This document shows positions 8,164 through 17,282 of a DNA stretch of 56,043 nucleotides, piece after piece. Location of the stretch: contig NZ_JALJVC010000025.1 of NCBI RefSeq assembly GCF_022967985.1, positions 1 through 56,043 of the forward strand, in the 5' to 3' direction. The translations under genes and the position numbers were made by a program. The first letter of the stretch is position 1; the number at the start of each line of letters is the position of its first letter. Source of the DNA: Acinetobacter lwoffii (GTDB lineage: Bacteria; Pseudomonadota; Gammaproteobacteria; Pseudomonadales; Moraxellaceae). The notes below the pieces were generated by a model that was not told the DNA's origin, did not search any database, and saw nothing but the letters and a program-made list of their open reading frames with translations.

Positions 8164-8328
8164 ATGAATAATATCTATATTGGTGATATTGTTTACCTAG
8201 TTTACGGTAGTCATCCAATGATGGTTGAAAAATTGCAGGATAATTTAGCTACTTGTATATGGTTCAGTGATAAAAAACATTTTTTCCGTGAGAATTTTCC
8301 CTTAAATATCCTAATAAAAAAAACCTAA
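8164..8328 (+). CDS. DUF2158 (YodC-like) small protein, 54 aa
   Basis: The frame starts MNNIYIGDIVYLVYGSHPM. It follows the pattern of the DUF2158/YodC family: a GD-V-L-GS-PMMVE opening strand segment, then CIWFSDKK in place of the usual C-WF motif, and a REN-FP-N-L end. Family members are 50-80 residues and have no established function; they are common in plasmids and prophage-like regions. There is no strong ribosome site. It lies between the small membrane proteins and the IS30 relic. Confidence 0.6.
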   Translation: MNNIYIGDIVYLVYGSHPMMVEKLQDNLATCIWFSDKKHFFRENFPLNILIKKT

Positions 8329-8405
8329 TTCAACAAAATATACCTGTATAGATTAAGCTTGAAAATTATCTTAAAGCTTCAATAGAACTGAATCAAAGCA
8401 CCTTA

Positions 8406-9470
8406 GGCGGGCGAATTCAAACATGAGGTGCGATAGTTTCAAAAGCCTTATGATAATCAATAAGCTGAGAAAATTTCTCTAATAGTGTAAGCCAATCTAA
8501 CGCTTTTCTAGGACGAGTATTCAGTGACATGGCAACTTGATTTAAATAATGCTGATCTGCCTGATTTAAATCAATCCCTTTAGGTAAATATTGCCTAATT
8601 AAACCATTCATATTTTCGCATGTGCCTTTTTGCCATGGTGAATGTGGGTCACAGAAATATACATCTATGCCTAAATTTTACCATCTCACGTCCACGGTCA
8701 TAGGTCAACGTTTCACGCAGTTCTCAGGTAAATATTTCAGAGCTTTAGTTAAAGCCTTGCGCACTGATTCTGCCTTTGCATCAGATAATGTTGCCAAGAT
8801 ACAGAGCTGTGTATTTCGTTCAATAAGTGTTGCTATCGAACTTTTATTGTCTTTACCTTTAATTAAATCGGCTTCCCAATGACCCGGTATCTTTCTTGAA
8901 CTTCGGCTGGGCGCTCATGAATAGTTTTAATATCCTGTAATATAGAATCTTTTTTAGGTTCACCGTTAGCTTTTCGCTTTTTATTTTCATGATGCAGACA
9001 GGATAATAAGTCTTTTTTCAACTCACCCTTTGGTAATGCTCGTATCGTTGAATAAATCGTTGTATGGCTTACATTCATTGTTTGATCCAAATCAGGAATT
9101 GTCTTTAAACGCTTCGATATTTGCTGAGGAGACCATAAACAACGGATCGCTTCAACAATAAATCTCCAGAGGATTGAATCGATTTTGAGCTTTCTGTGAC
9201 TACGTCTACGTCTAGCGAAGGTGTTATCAGAAGCATATCGAGCTTGATAAACGTCATTGATACTATTTCTTTTAAGCTCACCATAGATCGTACTTGGATG
9301 TCTTTTAATGAGTTCGGCAAATTTTCTTGGTGAAAAGCCTTCTTTTCTTGACTCAAGCATTAATGCAGTACGATCTTCAAAGTTAAGATGATGGTATGAC
9401 AATTTTATATACTCCATACCCTTTAAATTAATTAGGTGGTTTATGTCGCACTTCAAGTTTTACTCTGCCT
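8406..9470 (-). mobile_element. IS30-family insertion sequence, decayed
   Basis: The transposase remains fill about 1.05 kb. The ends show imperfect inverted repeats: at the left, ggcgggcgaattcaaacatg followed by aggtgcga; at the right, read inward, ggcagagtaaaacttgaagt followed by gcga. The size and ends are typical of IS30 elements of the ISAba125 kind. The exact element needs a database match. No clear target duplication was found. Confidence 0.7.
8417..9456 (-). pseudogene. IS30-family transposase, interrupted in the middle
   Basis: The N-terminal part (9456-8863, 197 residues) has the IS30 helix-turn-helix and linker: YHHLNFEDRTALMLESRKEG, RKFAELIKRHPSTIYGELKR, then IYSTIRALPKGELKKDLL. 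The C-terminal part (8611-8417) has the conserved end NGLIRQYLPKGIDLNQ and LNTRPRKALDWLTL, which includes the region of the last catalytic residue. Between 8612 and 8862 the frame is broken, with stops and frameshifts across the catalytic DDE core. No functional product is expected. Confidence 0.8.
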
Positions 9471-9544
9471 TGCCTCTAATATTATTGAGAAACTGATTGA
9501 TCAAAGTATTTCAAATTAAGAAATAAATAATTTTATATTTAGCT

Positions 9545-9574
9545 CTGATGGGATAACCATCAGGGTATTTTTTT
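9545..9574 (+). terminator. Intrinsic terminator
   Basis: The arms ctgatgg and ccatcag around gataa are followed, two bases on, by a tract of seven T. No intact gene ends just upstream, so it is probably left over from a lost gene or the edge of one. Confidence 0.6.
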
Positions 9575-9620
9575 GTCATTAAAATCTAATTTGAGACATC
9601 ATTATGAATGATTTTTTTTA

Positions 9621-9886
9621 GAAACGAATCGAAGCATCAAAATCAATGACATTGAAGTTCGTCAGATACAGATGAAAGACTTCGATACCTGGGCAATCCA
9701 TACTGAGCCGTTAAAGAACTTCATTAAAGACCAAAATCATTCAAGTGTACAACCATGGCATGTGTTACTGATCTGAACAATGAATCACTGGTAGAATTTG
9801 CTGCTGAGGAACATGGATTTAAAGAGCTACTTAGTGAAGTCATGAAAATGAATTACGGTGCATTTCAAAACTATGTTATCGCTTGA
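9621..9886 (+). pseudogene. Degraded coding remnant of unknown family
   Basis: One frame reads INDIEVRQIQMKDFDTWAIH until a stop at about 9774. Another frame then continues LNNESLVEFAAEEHGFKELL to a stop at 9886. The two parts look like one former gene joined by a frameshift. The style is reminiscent of a phage structural or tail-assembly protein, but I cannot name it. No start codon with a ribosome site is present. Confidence 0.35.
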
Positions 9887-10185
9887 ACTGAGGATCAGAA
9901 AGCTTGTTTGAATTGATGTATTTCATCCGCAGATTATGCGCGAATGCTAAGAAATCTGGAGTTCGAATATTAACCAAAAAGAAGATCATTTTTTGATTTA
10001 TGCGAGAGATCTATTTTATTTTTATATTTATAAGGCTAAACTTGCCTCCAATTTAATACTGGTATGTACCACTTAATTTTAGGGCGTGTCTTCAATATTA
10101 AATGTATTTAAAAATACTGTTTGCATGTTCGCCTAAACAATGATTTTCCATTATTACATAATGATCTGGCTCAGGAATATTGATA
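9887..10185. other. Non-coding stretch before the kinase operon
   Basis: No gene is seen. The left part (to about 9980) may continue the decayed frame. At 10082-10098 the bases gggcgtgtcttcaatatt resemble the tip of the IS427-type element at 4052 (gggcgtgtcatcaatta), a possible solo end. No riboswitch motif was found before the kinase gene. Confidence 0.35.
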
Positions 10186-11391
10186 ATGACCACAATGACT
10201 GATGATTTAGGTCATGGTATGGGCAATGCCTGGGAACATAAAGACTGGGCACATATTTCTGATCCAGAATTACAAAGCCTGCAGCAGCATTATTCCTGTT
10301 TACAAGGTCATATTCAGATTTTGTGGTGTAGTCCCCGGCCATTTTCATCTGCGGCGCTGGTCAAGGTGGAGCAGGATTTTGTGAGCAGGGATGAAGCAGT
10401 CGCGCATCAGTATTTGATCAAGCGCAGTCATTGTTCATTTCGTCGTGCCCACGATATTTTACAGGAGCATGCCGTTCTTCAGCATTTAGCCAGCAAAGAA
10501 ATTCCTGTTGCAGCATTGATTAGGTCAAATCAAGATCTGACTGCTTTAGAGGTGGGTGACTGGACCTATGAAGTTTATGCAAAAGCAGCCGGTTTAGATC
10601 TGTATGCAGATCAGCAATCCTGGAAACCTTTTTTCTATGCTGAACATGCCGCCAAGGCAGGGGCTTTACTGGCCAGACTACATCTGGCGATGCAGGATTT
10701 TCCCGAACAGCAGGGCAGATCAGCATCTTATTTGGTTTCCAATCAGCAGCTTTTAGACAGTGAAAATATCATTACAGCCATTCAACAGCGCATTGCAAAC
10801 AGTTCAGAATTAAGCCGTTATTTTGCCGATAAAAATTTAGATCCTTACTTTTTAGATCGAATCTTACAGGTTCACCAGCGTATTCAGCCTGTATTGCAAC
10901 AGGCAAGCAAAATTTGGACCCATAACGATTTACACGCTTCTAATCTGTTTTGGTCAGCGCCGGATGCCAAAGCTGAAATTACTGCCGTAATTGATTTTGG
11001 TTTATCTGACCGAAACTCTGCACTTTATGATCTGGCTGTGACGATTGAACGTAATTTCATTGATTGGTTGGAATTAGAGCAGAGCCCACATATTCAGATT
11101 GATGAAGCTGGTTTAACCGCCTTTCTACATGCTTATTTTTCTGAAGTACATCCACAAGAAGATTTTAGTATTTTGCCAGAACTACTGAAAATCGTGCATT
11201 TGGATTTCGCTTTTTCAGAGCTTGAGTATTTTGTTGGGATTACTCAAAACCAGCAACATGCAGATGCTGCTTATTACGACTGGATTATCGGTCATGTGGA
11301 CTGGTTCTTTGGCGAACAAGGTCAACAATTTACCCAGACCTTAACCCGGCTCATTCAAGATGAATTGCAATCTTCTCAATGCTCTCTCTAA
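10186..11391 (+). CDS. APH-fold kinase, possibly a vitamin (thiamine-type) kinase
   Basis: The 401-residue protein (ATG at 10186, preceded by agga 9 bases upstream) has an aminoglycoside phosphotransferase/choline kinase fold. The catalytic loop HNDLHASN is at residues 246-253 (catalytic Asp248). The metal-binding loop VIDFGLSD is at about 268-275 (Asp270). The N-lobe has a lysine in YLIKRSHCSFRR near residue 79. The family includes aminoglycoside, choline, homoserine and thiamine kinases (ThiK). It is followed by a TonB receptor gene 40 bases later and a PnuC-type transporter, so a substrate-trapping kinase for an imported vitamin is the best inference. Drug resistance is less likely given the neighbours. 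The substrate is not proven. Confidence 0.7.
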   Translation: MTTMTDDLGHGMGNAWEHKDWAHISDPELQSLQQHYSCLQGHIQILWCSPRPFSSAALVKVEQDFVSRDEAVAHQYLIKRSHCSFRRAHDILQEHAVLQHLASKEIPVAALIRSNQDLTALEVGDWTYEVYAKAAGLDLYADQQSWKPFFYAEHAAKAGALLARLHLAMQDFPEQQGRSASYLVSNQQLLDSENIITAIQQRIANSSELSRYFADKNLDPYFLDRILQVHQRIQPVLQQASKIWTHNDLHASNLFWSAPDAKAEITAVIDFGLSDRNSALYDLAVTIERNFIDWLELEQSPHIQIDEAGLTAFLHAYFSEVHPQEDFSILPELLKIVHLDFAFSELEYFVGITQNQQHADAAYYDWIIGHVDWFFGEQGQQFTQTLTRLIQDELQSSQCSL

Positions 11392-11431
11392 ACCCAGCAT
11401 CATCACCCACTTCACAGACATAAGGTTTCGT

Positions 11432-13612
11432 ATGAACACTCGTCAACTCAAACAGAATGTATTAACTCGATCTTTAAATATGATCATTCTGTCGCAGCTG
11501 TGTTTAGCCCCGCTGACTTATGCTGAAGACGCTGTGCAACAGCTTGACACGATTGTTATCACCGCCGATCAAAGCATTCCTTACTCGAGTGCCAAAGTGA
11601 ATGTTGAAGGATTTGCTACGAACAGTCTGCAAAAACTCCCTGCATCGGTCTCTATCTTGACTGCCGATCTCATTGCTGAACAACATGCTCGTGTGCTGAG
11701 CGATGTGGTAAAAAATGATGCAGCCATCGGTGAGGGCTATGCTGCAATTGGCTATTATCCAAACTTTGTCTCGCGTGGCTTTGCACTCGATTTGGCATCA
11801 AGCTACCTCATTAATGGCAATGTGATTCGTGGTGAACAAAATGTTGCACTTGAAAACAAAGAACGTGTGGAAATTTTAAAAGGCATTTCCGCGATTCAAA
11901 GTGGTATGTCAACCCCGGGTGGTGTGGTCAATTATGTCACCAAGCGACCTAAAGATATCCAGGCCCTGACATTCTCTGCTGATCAACATGGACAGTTTTC
12001 AGTGGCAACTGATCTAGGTGGTTTTTGGGGTGATGAGCAACAATTCGGATATCGCATCAATCTGGTGAATGAACAGATTGAGTCTTATGTCGATCATGTG
12101 GATGGTGAACGCTATTTAGCGGCATTGGCCTTAGATTGGAAAACATCTGAGCAATCTAAATTGGAATTTGATCTTGAAGCACAGCGTTCCGAACAAAGAT
12201 CAGTGCCAGGCTATCAATTACTCGATGGCAAAGTCCCAGAAAATGTGAAATGGGATCGATTGCTGGGTTACCAGACTTGGGGCAAACCGGTCACGATCGA
12301 TAGTCTGAATAGCAGTTTAAAATATAGCTATGCTTTGAATAGTGACTGGAACCTGGGACTCGTTGCAGCACACAGTAAATCCAGAGTTGATGACTATTCA
12401 AGCTTTGCTTATGGTTATTATCGGGAAGGCTGTCTGGAAGAGTATTCCTGTAACACGTTTGGTAAAGCTGGCGAGTATGATATTTACGATTATCAGAATC
12501 CAGATGAAACCTTTAAAACCAATCAATTTAAAGTCAAATTGGATGGGGTGATTGATACCAATTGGGTACAACATCACCTTAACTTTGATTTGACTTACAC
12601 CGATAAATCTAGAAATCGTTACAACGGTATAAACCAGTACATAAATTCAGAAGACTATGTTGGTAATATTTACCAAGATACCTACGACAGGATCCCAGAA
12701 GAAGGAAATCTAGGTCCTTATTTTAAAGCTTTAGACAGTAAACAAACTGCATTGACGTTTCTTGATCGTATTGAGTGGAATGAGAAATGGTCTACTTTGA
12801 TTGGTGGAAAATGGATCGAGCTGGATGAACAAGCATATGATGCAGATCGGGTAAAAGTCCGCGATACTGATTTAGGCAAATTTTTACCGCAATTTGCGAT
12901 CAGCTATAGCCCCTTGGAATCGACTACCGTCTATGCCTCGTATGCTAAAGGCCTGTCAGATGGAAAAACAGCGCCTTGGTTTGCAGAGAATGCGGCTGAA
13001 ACTCTAGCACCGATCTATTCAGAGCAATATGAAATTGGTTTCAAACAACAGATCCATGATTTCCTGTTGACTGCAGCCGTTTTTGATTTACGTCAGGACA
13101 ATCAATATAGCAAGCCGATTTCAGGACTTCGCTATTTTATTGCGGAAGGCGAACAGCATAGTCAGGGCCTGGAATTAGGACTGAATGGTGCATTAACCGA
13201 CCATCTGGTCTTAACTTCATCTTTAGCCTTGACCAAAGCCCGTTTAGAAAATGTGGAAGCGGTTGAATATGGTAATCATCAGGCGCAAAACGTGCCAAAA
13301 GCTCGTTTCGCAACACATCTTCGCTATAACGTACCGAGCATTGCAGGTTTCACTGTTCTGGCAGGTGGTCAATACAGTTCCAGCAAATATGCCAACAAAG
13401 AGGGTGCTGCGAAAGTTGCAGGTTATAGTGTGGTTGATTTAGGCGCTGCTTATCAATTTAAACTAAATACGACCGATGCATTGCTACGCTTGAATATTAA
13501 TAATCTGTTCAACAAGAAATACTGGCGTGATGCAGGTGAATTTTTGGGTGACGATTATTTATTCTTGGGTTCGCCGCGTACAGCAACCTTGTCATTCAAT
13601 CTGAACTTCTAA
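11432..13612 (+). CDS. TonB-dependent outer-membrane receptor
   Basis: The 726-residue receptor starts at the ATG at 11432, with aagg upstream. The in-frame sequence upstream overlaps the kinase end and is not needed. A signal peptide (SLNMIILSQLCLAPLTYA) precedes the likely TonB box DTIVITA. The plug domain covers about residues 55-170 (LPASVSILTADLI, VEILKGISAIQSGM, STPGGVVNYVTKRP). A 22-strand barrel follows, ending in the terminal phenylalanine of SFNLNF. It resembles siderophore-type receptors, but lies between an APH kinase and a PnuC transporter, which suggests a vitamin or nucleoside-like ligand instead. No Fur box was seen upstream, in contrast to the receptor at 22055. Confidence 0.85.
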   Translation: MNTRQLKQNVLTRSLNMIILSQLCLAPLTYAEDAVQQLDTIVITADQSIPYSSAKVNVEGFATNSLQKLPASVSILTADLIAEQHARVLSDVVKNDAAIGEGYAAIGYYPNFVSRGFALDLASSYLINGNVIRGEQNVALENKERVEILKGISAIQSGMSTPGGVVNYVTKRPKDIQALTFSADQHGQFSVATDLGGFWGDEQQFGYRINLVNEQIESYVDHVDGERYLAALALDWKTSEQSKLEFDLEAQRSEQRSVPGYQLLDGKVPENVKWDRLLGYQTWGKPVTIDSLNSSLKYSYALNSDWNLGLVAAHSKSRVDDYSSFAYGYYREGCLEEYSCNTFGKAGEYDIYDYQNPDETFKTNQFKVKLDGVIDTNWVQHHLNFDLTYTDKSRNRYNGINQYINSEDYVGNIYQDTYDRIPEEGNLGPYFKALDSKQTALTFLDRIEWNEKWSTLIGGKWIELDEQAYDADRVKVRDTDLGKFLPQFAISYSPLESTTVYASYAKGLSDGKTAPWFAENAAETLAPIYSEQYEIGFKQQIHDFLLTAAVFDLRQDNQYSKPISGLRYFIAEGEQHSQGLELGLNGALTDHLVLTSSLALTKARLENVEAVEYGNHQAQNVPKARFATHLRYNVPSIAGFTVLAGGQYSSSKYANKEGAAKVAGYSVVDLGAAYQFKLNTTDALLRLNINNLFNKKYWRDAGEFLGDDYLFLGSPRTATLSFNLNF

Positions 13613-13640
13613 ATTGGCTGCTTAATCAGGTTATATTGCT

Positions 13641-14210
13641 ATGGAAAATATAGAAATTGCAGCGTTCATTTTAAACGTTTTAGGTGTCTGGTTGACCTCC
13701 AAACAATATAAAGTCTGCTGGTTGGTGAATATTGTCGCTGTACTTTTATATATGATTATTTTTTATCGTGTCAATTTATTTGCAGACGCAGCATTACAAG
13801 CCGTATTTATCTTGATGCAACTGTATGGCTGGTATAGCTGGTCGAAGAAAAATCATGACCAGGCTATCACCGTGCAGATTGGCTATTTGAATAAAAAAAT
13901 CTGGGTATATAGCCTGATTGTGGGTATTGTCGCCGGTCTGGTGATTGGCGCCTTATTTGCTCATTTCACCACAGCATCACTCCCTTGGTTGGATTCCATG
14001 TTGGCTTCTTTTAGCTTGGTGGCAAGTTATTGGGCGGCAAAAAAATATATTGAAAGCTGGGGATTATGGTGTGTGTTAGATGTGATTTATGTCGGCATGT
14101 ATAGCTATAAGTCATTGTATTTAACCGCCGTGCTTTATTTTATTTTTATTCTTCTGGCACTCAATGGCTGGAGAATGTGGCGAAATCTTTATAGAGTGAA
14201 ATTATCTTGA
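13641..14210 (+). CDS. pnuC: PnuC-family vitamin transporter
   Basis: The 189-residue inner-membrane protein has about seven hydrophobic helices and PnuC-family signatures: an early W-VN-VAVLLYM segment (CWLVNIVAVLLYMIIF), the motif MQLYGWYSW, and a late WCVLDVIYVGMYSYK. PnuC proteins import nicotinamide riboside, PnuT proteins thiamine and PnuX riboflavin, by facilitated diffusion coupled to phosphorylation in the cytoplasm. The upstream kinase gene and TonB receptor gene supply the other two steps, so the three genes probably act together. Thiamine fits an APH-type kinase best, but no TPP riboswitch is visible. It starts 28 bases after the receptor stop and ends before a bidirectional terminator. 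Confidence 0.8.
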   Translation: MENIEIAAFILNVLGVWLTSKQYKVCWLVNIVAVLLYMIIFYRVNLFADAALQAVFILMQLYGWYSWSKKNHDQAITVQIGYLNKKIWVYSLIVGIVAGLVIGALFAHFTTASLPWLDSMLASFSLVASYWAAKKYIESWGLWCVLDVIYVGMYSYKSLYLTAVLYFIFILLALNGWRMWRNLYRVKLS

Positions 14211-14341
14211 AATGACACTATTGCAAATAGAAATTTGAGGTGATGCTCTTTCCTTTAAAAAAAGTATTTATAGACTAAAAACTTTATTTGAATTGGCCGC
14301 AGCTTGAAGATGTTGCTGATATTTTGTGAAAGCTAGCTACC

Positions 14342-14379
14342 ATACATTCAAAGCGAACCGAAGTTCGCTTTGAATGTAT
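14342..14379. terminator. Bidirectional terminator between convergent operons
   Basis: A 17-bp perfect stem (atacattcaaagcgaac with its complement) and a cgaa tetraloop lie between pnuC (plus) and the aldehyde dehydrogenase gene (minus). T-rich sequence follows on both sides. Confidence 0.8.
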
Positions 14380-14387
14380 TTCACTTC

Positions 14388-15899
14388 TTAAAAGAACCCG
14401 GCTGGTTTGGTCGAATAGCTGACTAGCAAGTTTTTAGTCTGCTGATAATGATCCAGCATCATTCTATGATTCTCACGCCCAATCCCTGATTTTTTATAAC
14501 CACCGAAAGCCGCATGGGCAGGGTAGATGTGATAACAGTTAGTCCAGACCCGACCTGCCTGAATAGCACGGCCTGCACGGTAAGATGTATGCGCTGAGCG
14601 TGACCAGACACCGGCACCAAGTCCATAAATCGTATCATTGGCGATCTTGATCGCATCATCGAAGTCTTTGAAGGTGGTCACAGCCAGTACAGGCCCGAAG
14701 ATTTCTTCCTGGAAGGTCTTCATGTCATTAGTGCCTTTAAAGATGGTCGGTTCAATATAGAAACCTTGACCCACTTCATGACGTGCTTCACCACCGGTCA
14801 GGATCTGTGCGCCTTCTTCACGGCCAGTGGCAATACAACCCAGAATCTTGTCCTGCTGTTCCTGTGAGGCTTGCGCACCAATCATGGTGTCGGTATCTAA
14901 CGGATGACCGGTTTTAATGCGTTGTACCCGTTCTACTGCACGCGCTAAAAACTCATCGGCAATACTTTCCTGTACCAAGGCCCGGGAAGGGCAGGTACAG
15001 ATTTCACCCTGGTTCAGGGCAAACATGGCAAAGCCTTCCAGAGCTTTGTCCAGATAATCGTCTTCCTGATCCATAATGTCGGCAAAGAACAAGTTTGGTG
15101 ATTTACCGCCAAGTTCCAGAGTCACCGGAATAATATTTTCAGTCGCATATTGCATGATCATCTGACCCACGGCGGTTGAACCGGTAAAGGCAATCTTGGC
15201 AATGCGTGGATTGGTCGCCAGTGGACGGCCGACTTCGACCCCATAGCCATTGACGATATTTAATACGCCCGGCGGCAAAATGTCCTGAATCAGTTCAGCT
15301 AGCACCAGAATACTGACCGGAGTCTGTTCTGCAGGTTTCAGCACAATACAGTTGCCTGCAGCCAAGGCTGGCGCGAGTTTCCAGGCGGCCATCAGAATCG
15401 GGAAGTTCCAGGGAATGATTTGTCCGACTACACCAAGCGGTTCATGAAAATGGTAGGCGATAGTATCTTCATCAATTTCGGAAATGCCACCTTCCTGAGC
15501 CCGGATACAGCCGGCAAAATAACGGAAATGGTCAATGGCCAGTGGAATATCGGCAGCCAGCGTTTCACGGATCGGTTTTCCATTGTCCCAGGTTTCTGCT
15601 ACAGCCAACATTTCCAGATTTTGTTCCAGACGGTCGGCAATTTTCAACAGAATATTGGAGCGGGTGGTCGGCGATGCTCTGTTCCATTGTTCTTTGGCTT
15701 TGTGCGCTGCATCCAGTGCCAATTCAATGTCTTCTACAGAAGAACGCGGAACCTTGGTAAAGACTTTGCCATCTACCGGAGAGATGTTGTCAAAGTATTC
15801 ACCTTTGACCGGAGCGACCCATTCGCCGCCAATAAAATTCTCGTATTGTGCTTTAAAATGAACTTTTGAATCAGGTTGATTAGGATCGACGTAACGCAT
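14388..15899 (-). CDS. exaC: NAD-dependent aldehyde dehydrogenase (ExaC/AcoD type)
   Basis: The 503-residue enzyme oxidises acetaldehyde and related short aldehydes to acids. It shows the ALDH motifs: [18 protein letters not shown] for coenzyme binding at 163-180, FTGSTAVGQ at 238-246, LELGGKSPN with the general base Glu262, and NQGEIC with catalytic Cys301. The N-terminal region ([20 protein letters not shown]) is typical of ExaC/AcoD, which serve ethanol and acetoin breakdown. A Shine-Dalgarno aaagga precedes the ATG. The divergent promoter region with repeated elements (15949-16000) is shared with the GAF regulator at 16101. The iron alcohol dehydrogenase at 17790 provides the preceding step, alcohol to aldehyde. 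Substrate preference is inferred from family and context. Confidence 0.88.
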   Translation of the reverse strand: MRYVDPNQPDSKVHFKAQYENFIGGEWVAPVKGEYFDNISPVDGKVFTKVPRSSVEDIELALDAAHKAKEQWNRASPTTRSNILLKIADRLEQNLEMLAVAETWDNGKPIRETLAADIPLAIDHFRYFAGCIRAQEGGISEIDEDTIAYHFHEPLGVVGQIIPWNFPILMAAWKLAPALAAGNCIVLKPAEQTPVSILVLAELIQDILPPGVLNIVNGYGVEVGRPLATNPRIAKIAFTGSTAVGQMIMQYATENIIPVTLELGGKSPNLFFADIMDQEDDYLDKALEGFAMFALNQGEICTCPSRALVQESIADEFLARAVERVQRIKTGHPLDTDTMIGAQASQEQQDKILGCIATGREEGAQILTGGEARHEVGQGFYIEPTIFKGTNDMKTFQEEIFGPVLAVTTFKDFDDAIKIANDTIYGLGAGVWSRSAHTSYRAGRAIQAGRVWTNCYHIYPAHAAFGGYKKSGIGRENHRMMLDHYQQTKNLLVSYSTKPAGFF

Positions 15900-15948
15900 A
15901 TTTATTTCCTTTGCTTATTTTCGTATGGCAAAACCGCTTCTACAGCTT

Positions 15949-16000
15949 TGGTATAAGGTACTTCTGCACCTTATTTGATTAATATAACTGGTATAAGGTT
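15949..16000. promoter_or_regulatory. Repeated operator-like elements in the exaC-regulator intergenic region
   Basis: Two direct copies of tggtataaggt lie at 15949-15959 and 15989-15999, exactly 40 bases apart, close to four helical turns. An inverted half (accttat) lies at 15969-15975, so ataaggt and accttat also form an inverted repeat around 15953-15975. The position, between two divergent genes one of which encodes a regulator, fits binding sites for that regulator. Confidence 0.5.
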
Positions 16001-16100
16001 GGAAAAAGGTTGGGGCTAGCATGTTCACGATATTTTCATCCATTTTAAAAAAATAACGATTACAGCGGATGTAAATCATGAATTGTTGTGAGAATAAGGA

Positions 16101-17282
16101 ATGATGACAAAACAAGATTTGATGGAAAAAAGGCACAATACTGATCAGCTTCGGCAAAACAGCAGTTTGTCTCCCTTACATGCAGAACAGCTGGGACAGA
16201 GTATTGCCAGCTCCTGGCAACGTTCATCCTCGGCTGAAATCCCGAAGAATCGTTTAGCAGCACCGCTGACGGATTTAAAAAAGACCACTTCTTCCTCAAC
16301 TTTAGCCCAAGCCCTGCAACATTGTGCTCAGGATTTAAAACATATTGCCGAGCAATCTTCTATGGTGCTGGCGGTCGGAGATATCGGCAGCACCATCATT
16401 TGGGCAGCTTCTAGCCCACAAATGCAAAGTGCCGCAGAAAGTGTACATTTTATTGAAGGTGGGCAATGGCGCGAAGAGCTAGTCGGAACCAATGCATTGG
16501 CATTATCCTTAAAAACTCAACAATCCAGCTGTGTCTTTTCCAGTGAACATTACATGTCCTCCATTCATGATTGGGTTTGTTACGCTGCCCCGATTATTGA
16601 TCCCTATTCAAAACAGGTCTTAGGTGTCATTGATCTGTCGACTACCTGGCCAAAGCATAACAGTTTAGCACTACTAGCTGCGGAGCGCTGTGCTACGATC
16701 ATCCAGTCGGCTCTACTAGAATGCCAGAAGCAGCGCCTGTTTATTCGAGCTTTTTCAGTACCTCAAGTGCTGTTTAATGGCAAGATGCTGGTTCTGACTC
16801 CTCGACAGATTGAAATTCTGACCATTCTAGCCTTATGTCCGCAGGGTCTGAGTCTAGATACATTGCATCAAGCCTTATATGGCGAGCGCAAGGTCAGTAT
16901 GGGGACTTTAAAAGCAGAAATGTCACAATTACGCGATTTATTAGGTGGTATGCTGGGTTCCAGACCCTATCGTTTATTGGCGCATGTAGAGGCTGATTTT
17001 TTAATGACAGAGCAATCTTTAGATGCTGGGTATATCGATTCAGCCTTGAAATTATGTACCGGCGTATTTCTGGCCAAAACAGAAAGTCCATTTCTATGCG
17101 CTTGGAGAGATTGTCTGGAATCACGCCTGAGCGATGCCATTTTTAAGGCTAATGAAACCGATGTCTTGCTGAAACATGTGGCACATTTTCCTGAAGCGAT
17201 TGATGCTGTAGAACGCCTGATTGAACTGATGCCCAAAAACCATCCCGTTCATCAGACTCTGTTAAAATATAAAAATCTTTAA
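16101..17282 (+). CDS. GAF-domain transcriptional regulator (AcoR-like, no sigma-54 domain)
   Basis: The 393-residue protein has an AcoR-like N-terminus (ELGQSIASSWQRS-type segment near 30-45) and a GAF sensory domain at about 75-205 (VGTNALALSL, CYAAPIIDPYSKQVLGVIDL). Instead of the sigma-54 ATPase domain of true AcoR proteins, it has a predicted winged helix-turn-helix at about 230-300 (LTPRQIEILTILALC, VSMGTLKAEMSQLRDLLGG). It therefore should act with the main sigma factor. It is divergent from exaC across a promoter region with repeated sites. Its likely job is to sense an alcohol, aldehyde or ketone and activate exaC and the alcohol dehydrogenase gene. The aagga sequence directly precedes the ATG at 16101; the second ATG at 16104 is an alternative start. 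Confidence 0.75.
   Translation: MMTKQDLMEKRHNTDQLRQNSSLSPLHAEQLGQSIASSWQRSSSAEIPKNRLAAPLTDLKKTTSSSTLAQALQHCAQDLKHIAEQSSMVLAVGDIGSTIIWAASSPQMQSAAESVHFIEGGQWREELVGTNALALSLKTQQSSCVFSSEHYMSSIHDWVCYAAPIIDPYSKQVLGVIDLSTTWPKHNSLALLAAERCATIIQSALLECQKQRLFIRAFSVPQVLFNGKMLVLTPRQIEILTILALCPQGLSLDTLHQALYGERKVSMGTLKAEMSQLRDLLGGMLGSRPYRLLAHVEADFLMTEQSLDAGYIDSALKLCTGVFLAKTESPFLCAWRDCLESRLSDAIFKANETDVLLKHVAHFPEAIDAVERLIELMPKNHPVHQTLLKYKNL

Noticed and set aside
8622..8882. Plus-strand frame within the IS30 element
   Set aside because: Runs antisense to the decayed transposase and has no family features.
10060..10185. TPP riboswitch before the kinase-receptor-PnuC operon
   Set aside because: No conserved CTGAGA and CCTGATCTGGATAATGCC elements; only a loose atgatctgg.
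10186..11391. Aminoglycoside resistance gene
   Set aside because: The fold is shared by many kinases; operon with TonB receptor and PnuC points to a metabolic role.
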